A DNA stretch of 64,000 bases from JAABUE01 sp037440925 (GTDB lineage Bacteria; Chloroflexota; Anaerolineae; Anaerolineales; Villigracilaceae): positions 1-64,000 of the forward strand of contig JBBITF010000011.1 in assembly GCA_037440925.1 (NCBI GenBank), given 5' to 3'. The notes below the pieces were generated by a model that did not search any database, was not told the DNA's origin, and saw only the letters and a program-made list of their open reading frames with translations. The translations under genes and the position numbers were made by a program. This document shows positions 58,102-64,000 of this stretch, piece after piece (the stretch's first letter is position 1; each line of letters opens with the position of its first letter).

Positions 58102-58785
58102 CTAATCCACAAAGCGATACTTCAACAACGTCCAGACAGCCTCGAAAGCGTCTTTGAGTTTGATTTTCTTGCCCTGGGAATAATCGCGCGGGTTAAAACT
58201 GATAGGCACCTCGAAGATGCGGTAATTCCGCTTTAGCACCTTGGCCGTGAACTCTGGTTCAAAATCGAAGCGCCGGGCGCGCAAAGTCATCCCTTCGATG
58301 ACCTGACGCCGAAACACTTTGTAGCCGGTCTCCATGTCGCTCAAGATGGTATTGTAGAGAATGTTGGTCATGAAGGTCAGAAGGTAATTGGCTACCATGT
58401 GCCAGAACATCGCCACACGGCGCGGCCCGCCCAGGAAACGCGAGCCATAAACGACATCTGCCAGGCCTTCTTCCAACGGCTTGAGTAACAGAGGGTAATC
58501 GCGCGGGTCGTATTCCAGGTCGGCATCCTGAATGAGAAGAACATCGCCGCGCGCAGCCGCCAAACCAGTGCGCACGGCAGCCCCCTTGCCCTGGTTCACT
58601 TCATGCAACAAAACGCGGACGCTGCCTTTACCGTCCATTTGCTTGAGCAGGTCTCGAGTGCCGTCTGTGGAGCAATCATCCACTATGACAATTTCCCATG
58701 CCAGTTGGGTGGCTTGCACCCGCCGGATGATTTCCTGAATGCTTTCAACTTCATTGTAAACGGGAATAATCACAGATAGGTTCAT
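58102..58785 (-). CDS. Glycosyltransferase family 2 (dolichyl-phosphate mannose synthase-like)
   Basis: 227 aa GT2. SVIIPVYNEVESIQEIIRRV near residue 4-23, EIVIVDDCSTDGTRDLLKQM with the first Asp motif, LLIQDADLEYDPRDYPLLLK near 98 with the metal-binding DAD, and FRRQVIEGMTLRARRFDFEP near 163. No C-terminal membrane helix, as in bacterial soluble DPM1-like enzymes. It would charge a polyprenyl phosphate for the GT39 enzymes of this window; that link is inferred. Confidence 0.9.
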   Translation of the reverse strand: MNLSVIIPVYNEVESIQEIIRRVQATQLAWEIVIVDDCSTDGTRDLLKQMDGKGSVRVLLHEVNQGKGAAVRTGLAAARGDVLLIQDADLEYDPRDYPLLLKPLEEGLADVVYGSRFLGGPRRVAMFWHMVANYLLTFMTNILYNTILSDMETGYKVFRRQVIEGMTLRARRFDFEPEFTAKVLKRNYRIFEVPISFNPRDYSQGKKIKLKDAFEAVWTLLKYRFVD

Positions 58786-58793
58786 AAGTTGGG

Positions 58794-58799
58794 ATTATA
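58794..58799 (-). promoter_or_regulatory. -10 box TATAAT for a probably leaderless GT2-queA mRNA
   Basis: On the minus strand TATAAT ends eight bases before the ATG at 58785, with TGTCAG at a 17-nt spacing as a weak -35. Confidence 0.45.
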
Positions 58800-58928
58800 A
58801 ACGAAAACGCCATGCGCTGACAGCCATGCTATAATCAAAGCGTGATTATGTTTGTATTTTCTCATTCGGAGTCCCTGCCCTGGCCCCGATAGGTCAAGAG
58901 ATACATGATGTTTTTTGTGTGAGGTTTT

Positions 58929-60263
58929 ATGACCAATCCACTTACCCCTCCTCCGCCTGCATCGGCAGGCAGTTTCATCCCGCCGCAAATCAACAGCGTG
59001 GACGATACAGGACTCAACCCGCTCTGGTTGCAAGACCTGGTTCTAAAAATCATGTACTTTCGCGGCTACTTGAGCGGCTTCAAGATTGCCGAAGAAATCG
59101 CCTTACCCTTTGCAGGCGTAACCGACCAAATTTTGGTTTCTCTCAAGCAAGAAAAACTCATCGAGGTCAAATCCTCGCAAGGAAGCGGCCTGGGTGAAGG
59201 CGCCTATACCTATGGCATTACCGGGGCCGGCATCCAGCGCGCGCGCGAAGCCCTGGAACGCAGCCAATATGCCGGCCCGGCCCCGGTGCCCTTCGAGGTC
59301 TACAACGAGGCCATTCGCCGCCAAAAAAGTGGGCGCATGACCGTTACCGCCCGCACCATGCGTCAGATTCTCTCGCAATTGGTTATTTCCGAAAGCACTT
59401 TCCAACGGCTGGGGCCGGCCCTCAACTCTGGAACGTCCATTTTCATGTATGGGCCGCCGGGCAATGGCAAGACCAGCATCGCGCGCGCCTTTGGCAACCT
59501 GGTGCTGAGTCAGACCTTGTATATTCCCTTTGCTTTATATCTGGATGGGCAGGTCATCAAAGTCTATGACGCTGTCAGCCATAAACTGGCCTCCGACGAG
59601 AACCGCACGCCCGGCTCCACCACCGGCAGCCTGCGCGCCACCACCCGCCGCGATCCGCGCTGGATCAAAATACGCCGTCCTTTCATCGTGACGGGCGGCG
59701 AATTAACCCTGGAAGGCCTCGACCTGGTCTTCGACGAAACACATAAGTTCTACGAGGCGCCTTTCCAGGTCAAAGCCAATGGCGGCATTCTGTTAATTGA
59801 CGACTTTGGCCGCCAACAAGTGCGCCCGCGCGACCTGCTCAACCGCTGGATCGTGCCTCTCGAAAACCGCGTGGATTATCTCACCCTGCACAACGGGCGA
59901 AAAGTGGAAGTTCCCTTCGATGTCCTGATTGTCTTCTCCACCAACCTGCCGCCCAAAGACCTGGTAGACGAAGCCTTCCTGCGCCGCCTGCGCCACAAGA
60001 TCGAAATTGGCGATCCGTCCTACGAAGAATACCGAGAAATCTTCAAGCGGGTAGCCGCCGATAAGCGTGTGGAATACAACGACCAGGGACTGGCCTACCT
60101 GTTGCAAGAATGGTACATCAAGCGCAACCGCAAACTGCGCGCCTCGCATCCGCGCGACCTGTGCGACCAGATTCTGGACATTTCCAGTTATCTCTCTGTC
60201 CCGCCAGTCATGTCGCGCGAGATGATAGACCGAGCCGCCAAAGCCTACTTCGTGGAGATTTAA
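58929..60263 (+). CDS. AAA-type ATPase with N-terminal winged helix
   Basis: 444 aa. A Pro-rich tail (1-20) is followed by a winged-helix-like domain (LVLKIMYFRGYLSGFKIAEE, near 37-110), then an AAA core: IFMYGPPGNGKTSIARAFGN near 172 (Walker A), GGILLIDDFGRQQVRPRDLL near 287 (Walker B), FDVLIVFSTNLPPKDLVDEA near 330 and AFLRRLRHKIEIGDPS with the arginine finger. I cannot place it in a known pathway; related ATPases occur in several Chloroflexota and other phyla. The TAA stop overlaps the ATG of the next gene. TATAAT lies at 58830-58835. Confidence 0.82.
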   Translation: MTNPLTPPPPASAGSFIPPQINSVDDTGLNPLWLQDLVLKIMYFRGYLSGFKIAEEIALPFAGVTDQILVSLKQEKLIEVKSSQGSGLGEGAYTYGITGAGIQRAREALERSQYAGPAPVPFEVYNEAIRRQKSGRMTVTARTMRQILSQLVISESTFQRLGPALNSGTSIFMYGPPGNGKTSIARAFGNLVLSQTLYIPFALYLDGQVIKVYDAVSHKLASDENRTPGSTTGSLRATTRRDPRWIKIRRPFIVTGGELTLEGLDLVFDETHKFYEAPFQVKANGGILLIDDFGRQQVRPRDLLNRWIVPLENRVDYLTLHNGRKVEVPFDVLIVFSTNLPPKDLVDEAFLRRLRHKIEIGDPSYEEYREIFKRVAADKRVEYNDQGLAYLLQEWYIKRNRKLRASHPRDLCDQILDISSYLSVPPVMSREMIDRAAKAYFVEI

Positions 60264-61015
60264 TGCGCGACTGGCCCCGTCCCTTCATTTTCGCCCATCG
60301 CGGCGCTGCCGCCGATGCGCCCGAAAACACCCTGGCGGCCTTTGAACTGGCCGTTGCGCAAGGCGCACATGGCATCGAGTTGGATGCCAAATTGAGCGCC
60401 GACGGTGAAATCATCGTCTTCCACGACCCACGCCTGGAACGCACGACAAACGGTCATGGCCGGGTAGCCGATATGCCCCTGGCGGCCCTGCGCGAATTAG
60501 ACGCCGGCAGTCATTTCTCCGAGACCTTCCGCGGCGAGAAAATCCCCACCCTGGCCGAAGTATTCGAAACCATCGGCAAGCGCGTCATCATCAACGTAGA
60601 ATTGAGCAATTACTACACGAAATTCAATTACGAACTGGCCGAAAAAACTTGTGCGCTGGTCAAACGTTTTGGCCTGCAAGAAACGGTCATTTTCTCCTCC
60701 TTCTTGCCTCCCAATCTGGCGCGCACACGCAGCCTGCTTCCCGAAGTCCCGCGCGGCTTGCTGACCCTGGCCGGTTGGAAAGGCAGTTGGGCGCGGTCCT
60801 TTGTCTTCAACTTTGGCAATTACCAGGCGCTTCATCCTCACCTGAAAGACACGACGCCCCAACAAATTGCCCGCGTCCATCGCCTGGGCCGCCACGTACA
60901 CGTCTACCCGGTGGTCGAAGCCGAAGATATGCGCCGCCTGTTCAAGTGGGGCGTAGACGGCCTGTTTACCAGCCATCCCAAACTGGCGCTCGAAATCCTG
61001 GCGAATGGACGATAA
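60263..61015 (+). CDS. Glycerophosphodiester phosphodiesterase
   Basis: 250 aa GDPD-family hydrolase. FIFAHRGAAADAPENTLAAF near residues 7-26 with the catalytic HRG, HGIELDAKLSADGEIIVFHD near 38-57 with E-x-D and the second His, and PRLERTTNGHGRVADMPLAA. Releases glycerol-3-phosphate from phospholipid head groups. ATG 60263 overlaps the previous stop (TAATG), and the next gene starts within its last codons (61005), so the three are probably co-translated. No signal peptide, so a cytoplasmic enzyme. Confidence 0.92.
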   Translation: MRDWPRPFIFAHRGAAADAPENTLAAFELAVAQGAHGIELDAKLSADGEIIVFHDPRLERTTNGHGRVADMPLAALRELDAGSHFSETFRGEKIPTLAEVFETIGKRVIINVELSNYYTKFNYELAEKTCALVKRFGLQETVIFSSFLPPNLARTRSLLPEVPRGLLTLAGWKGSWARSFVFNFGNYQALHPHLKDTTPQQIARVHRLGRHVHVYPVVEAEDMRRLFKWGVDGLFTSHPKLALEILANGR

Positions 61016-63794
61016 AATGCAGCGGCGGGGAAACAGAAAACGCATGAACGCAGCCCAATGCACCTCTCTGCTCTTGCTGATTGCGTTGATGGTCGCTCTC
61101 CCAATGCCGGCGCAATCAGTGTATGCCCAAACGCCTCCGCCGCCAACAAATTTGAATCAATTGCTGGCCGCGCTTTCGCCAGAAGAGCGGGTAGGGCAAT
61201 TGTTCCTGGTGACATTCGAGGGCGCCAGCGCCGAACCAGGATCGCCCATCTACGACTTGATTGCCAATCATCACATTGGCGGGGTTGTCCTACGCGCCGA
61301 AAATGACAATTTTGTGGCCGCCCCCGATACCCTGCCCGCAGCCTACCAGTTGATTTCCAACCTGCAACAAATCGAATGGGACAGCGCCTATCCGCAGCAT
61401 GGCGCCTCACACGCCTATATCCCGCTGCTGGTAGGCATCGAGCAAGATGGAGACGGCTATCCCAACGATCAAATCCTCAGCGGCCTGACCGAATTGCCAA
61501 GCCCTATGGCGCTTGGCGCCACCTGGAAGCCGGAACTGGCAAAGCAAGTTGCAGAAATCCAGGGAAAAGAATTGAGCGCCCTGGGCTTTAACCTATACCT
61601 GGGGCCCTCCCTGGATGTGCTGGAAGCCCCCGCCGCGGCTATGCGCGGCGGCATCGGCACCCGTTCCTTTGGCGGAGACCCCTATTGGGTTGCCAAAATG
61701 GGGCAAGCCTACATCAGCGGCCTCCATTCCGGCAGCCAGGGACGCCTGTTGGTGGTTTCAAAACACTTTCCCGGCCTGGGTGCGGCAGACCGTCCGGCAG
61801 AAATGGAAGTGCCGACTATCCGCAAGTCTCTAGAGCAACTCAAACAAATCGAACTGGCGCCTTTCTTTGCCGTCACAGGCAAAGCCCCCGACGCCTCCAC
61901 CCGCGCCGACGGCCTGCTCGTATCTCACATCCGCTACCAGGGCTTGCAGGGCAATATTCGCGCCACCACACGCCCCTTGAGTTTCGATCAGCAAGCATTG
62001 AGCGCCATCTTGTCCTTGCCCGAAATGGGAACCTGGCACGACGACGGCGGATTACTCATCAGCGACGATCTGGGCAGTCATGCAGTTTATACCTTCTATG
62101 CCCCGGCCAGCGAAAATTTCTCTCCCCCATTGGTTGCGCGAGACGCTTTCCTGGCCGGCAACGATTTGCTCTATTTGGGCAACATCTCCAGCGGCGCAAA
62201 CGATACTTACACTGCCACGCTGGCCATTCTTGATTTCTTTGTGCAACGCTACCAGGAAGACCCGGCCTTTGCACAGCAAGTAGATACCGCCGTACTGCGC
62301 ATCCTGGCTAGTAAACAAAGTTTGTTCAAAGCCTTCACACTTTCCAACGTTACCCCCTTTTCGGATAGATTAGCAGAAATTGGACAATCCCAAACTGTGA
62401 CGCTGGAGGTAGCGCGTCGTGCGGCCACCCTGATCAGCCCAGACGCTCAAGAATTGAGCGCAACGCTCGACGCCCCGCCCTCCGTGCGCGAACGTTTGCT
62501 CTTTCTGACCGATTCCACCCCATACGTCCAATGCCAGGGTTGCCCGCTGCGTTCCAGCCTCTCGGTTACGGCCCTCCAAGAGGCGATAGTGCGGCTGTAT
62601 GGCTCTACTGCCGGGCAACAAGTCTCGGCGGCGCGCCTGAGTTCCTACTCCTTCGACGATCTGCGAGCGCTCCTCGACGGCGCTGAATTACCCGGCCTGG
62701 TCAACGACATCAACCGCGCTAACTGGATTGCAATTGCTTTATCGGGCGCCAGCCTGGGACAACCCGAATTGATTAGCCGCTTCCTCTCCGAGCGCCAGGA
62801 CTTGCTGCGAAACAAGCGCGTTATCTTGTTTTCTTTTACGGCCCCCTATTACTTCGACGCCACTGACATCTCCAGGCTGACGGCCTACTACTGCCTGTAT
62901 AGCAAACAACCCGCCTTTGTGGATGTAGCCGCCCGCCTGCTCTACCAGGAACTTCCTGCCTCTGGCAACTCGCCTGTTTCCATCCCTGGCGCTGGCTATG
63001 ATTTGATAGAGATGACCAGCCCCAACCCGCAGCAAATCATCTCGCTCTTGCTGGACTTCCCGCCTGCTTCCGTTACCGCAACGCCGCCCACCGCTTCGGC
63101 CTCTCCTGCAACCCCTGAGCCGACGCCCATTCCTCTCCTGCAAATCGGCGATACCCTATATGTACGCACGGGCGTCATCCTGGACCATAACGGTCACCCT
63201 GTGCCAGATGGCACGGTAGTGCGTTTCGATGTTTTGCTAAGCGGCGAAAGCGGAGGCATCATCCAGCAAATAGAGCAAGTAACCACCAACGGAATCGCAA
63301 GGGTCTCCTTTGCGCTCGAAAAGCCCGGTTTGATGGAAATCCGCGCCTCCAGCGACACGGCCAGGCTTTCAGATGTCATCCAAATTGACGTCACCCCTGG
63401 TGAGGCAGTTGTAGTCACCGTCATTGCGCCAATGCCGTCTGCCGCTGCCCCAACCCCTTTGCCTGAAACGCCGCCAGCAGAAAACGACTTTATCTCGCCA
63501 GCAGGCTATCCACGCCTGGCGGCATGGCCCTTGGCTATGCTATTCATCGCTCTGAGCGCCTGGCCGGCCTATCTGGCAGGGCAGCGTCTTCGCTCCAAAC
63601 GCTGGGGAGTACGCTGGGGATTGTGCGCCTTGTTGGGCGGGTTGATGGGATACAACTATGCGGCGCTAGGGTTGCCCGGCAGCCTGCATCTGGCGACAGA
63701 AAATGGGATGCTGGGCCTATTGGCGGTGCTTGCAAGCGGAGAAATCATCGGCGTCGTCTGCGCCTGGCTATGGATGCAGCGCGCTAACGAATGA
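61005..63794 (+). CDS. GH3-like secreted, membrane-anchored protein with atypical catalytic loop
   Basis: 929 aa. A signal sequence (SLLLLIALMVALPMPAQSVYA) precedes a GH3 barrel: PEERVGQLFLVTFEGASAEP near 57, GRLLVVSKHFPGLGAADRPA near 246 and GLLISDDLGSHAV near 347 with the nucleophile Asp. GH3 NagZ-type enzymes have KHFPGHG and a DxH loop; here it is KHFPGLG and DRP, so the usual acid/base His is missing. A second alpha/beta domain (about 470-680), a Thr/Pro-rich linker, an Ig-like domain (about 710-800) and three C-terminal membrane helices follow. It may bind or cut peptidoglycan or glycan. Confidence 0.82.
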   Translation: MDDKMQRRGNRKRMNAAQCTSLLLLIALMVALPMPAQSVYAQTPPPPTNLNQLLAALSPEERVGQLFLVTFEGASAEPGSPIYDLIANHHIGGVVLRAENDNFVAAPDTLPAAYQLISNLQQIEWDSAYPQHGASHAYIPLLVGIEQDGDGYPNDQILSGLTELPSPMALGATWKPELAKQVAEIQGKELSALGFNLYLGPSLDVLEAPAAAMRGGIGTRSFGGDPYWVAKMGQAYISGLHSGSQGRLLVVSKHFPGLGAADRPAEMEVPTIRKSLEQLKQIELAPFFAVTGKAPDASTRADGLLVSHIRYQGLQGNIRATTRPLSFDQQALSAILSLPEMGTWHDDGGLLISDDLGSHAVYTFYAPASENFSPPLVARDAFLAGNDLLYLGNISSGANDTYTATLAILDFFVQRYQEDPAFAQQVDTAVLRILASKQSLFKAFTLSNVTPFSDRLAEIGQSQTVTLEVARRAATLISPDAQELSATLDAPPSVRERLLFLTDSTPYVQCQGCPLRSSLSVTALQEAIVRLYGSTAGQQVSAARLSSYSFDDLRALLDGAELPGLVNDINRANWIAIALSGASLGQPELISRFLSERQDLLRNKRVILFSFTAPYYFDATDISRLTAYYCLYSKQPAFVDVAARLLYQELPASGNSPVSIPGAGYDLIEMTSPNPQQIISLLLDFPPASVTATPPTASASPATPEPTPIPLLQIGDTLYVRTGVILDHNGHPVPDGTVVRFDVLLSGESGGIIQQIEQVTTNGIARVSFALEKPGLMEIRASSDTARLSDVIQIDVTPGEAVVVTVIAPMPSAAAPTPLPETPPAENDFISPAGYPRLAAWPLAMLFIALSAWPAYLAGQRLRSKRWGVRWGLCALLGGLMGYNYAALGLPGSLHLATENGMLGLLAVLASGEIIGVVCAWLWMQRANE

Positions 63795-64000
63795 GGGTAA
63801 CAAGCAAACTCAGCAAAAGCAAGCCAGCCATAGACCAAACCAATGCATTTTCTGGCATCCTCGAAAGGTAGTCCCACAGAGTGATAGACGCCGCCTCGGT
63901 CTGCACCACCGCCACAGGCAAAGTAGGCGGTTCGCGATAACCGAACAGGGCTTGCCGCAAAAGTTCGATGGAGGCCGGGCGTTCATTGGGATGCAAGGCC
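63784..64000 (-). CDS. Ser/Thr protein kinase, C-terminal fragment (cut by the window edge)
   Basis: Only the last 71 residues are in the window. ALHPNERPASIELLRQALFG is the end of a Hanks-type kinase C-lobe (the HPxxRPS/A motif), followed by a linker and a C-terminal membrane helix (VWSMAGLLLLSLLVTLI). The gene continues beyond 64000. It overlaps the end of the GH3 gene by 11 nt. A PP2C-like protein at 2560-4989 could be functionally related but is far away. Confidence 0.8.
   Translation of the reverse strand, partial: ALHPNERPASIELLRQALFGYREPPTLPVAVVQTEAASITLWDYLSRMPENALVWSMAGLLLLSLLVTLIR

Overview
The window looks like a piece of a draft or metagenome-assembled genome from the phylum Chloroflexota, most likely class Anaerolineae. 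Reasons: several DUF2298 (Chlor_Arch_YYY) giant membrane proteins beside GT39-type proteins, an isopentenyl phosphate kinase, fhs and cobalamin-dependent metH, a tungstate importer, and many dispersed palindromes and word-like repeats both between and inside genes. One run of 100 N (36006-36105) interrupts metH. This placement rests on gene content only. I recognised no rRNA or tRNA gene and no CRISPR array.

Layout. 1-766 is repeat-rich intergenic DNA. 767-7293: a TerC-like membrane protein, an unknown protein, a PP2C-like membrane protein, a GNAT-fold acetyltransferase and a GT4 glycosyltransferase. 7257-7926: an RHH/PIN toxin-antitoxin pair. 8043-22902: two SAM methyltransferases, GT39-like membrane glycosyltransferases and two DUF2298 proteins (one fused to a GT39 module), interrupted by DUF952, an MNT/HEPN remnant and a truncated GNAT. 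This block probably builds surface glycans or a glycolipid. 22915-26960: cmk and a large hybrid histidine kinase. 27007-30294: the tungstate importer tupABC with a divergent-type regulator; the two promoters share a perfect ATTAAG-N6-CTTAAT palindrome. 30414-32690: a promoter and the 5' half of a SAM-I riboswitch, followed by a duplicated and decaying toxin-antitoxin cassette. 32742-39373: metH, then metA and metY on the other strand behind an intact SAM-I riboswitch with two terminators. 39566-49497: ppk1, holA, an MNT/HEPN pair with a frameshift, priA, and an operon of DUF6159, a phosphoribosyltransferase, a Crp/Fnr regulator and lysA. 49547-58785: fhs, ipk, a PadR regulator with a membrane protein, an aminotransferase with pheA, a D-cysteine desulfhydrase-like enzyme, queA and a GT2. 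58929-64000: an AAA ATPase, a glycerophosphodiesterase, a membrane-anchored GH3 protein and the end of a Ser/Thr kinase.

Genes that work together: metY, metA and metH form a methionine/one-carbon group with fhs. The glycan block (GT4, GT39, DUF2298, methyltransferases) is matched by a dolichyl-phosphate-mannose-synthase-like GT2 that could supply lipid-linked sugar. Six complete or decayed toxin-antitoxin type modules are present.

The most unusual signal is repetitive. At least nine places carry strictly phased 7-nt (two carry 8-nt) degenerate word arrays, reminiscent of the heptanucleotide STRR repeats known in heterocystous cyanobacteria. Several lie inside reading frames and keep the frame, including a 126-nt inverted array of seven plus seven heptamers inside a GT39-DUF2298 gene. 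A second family, GC-rich CCCTCTCCC/GGGAGAGGG palindromes, has entered metH in frame three times. One copy expanded as a 39-nt (13-codon) tandem repeat and broke the assembly there.
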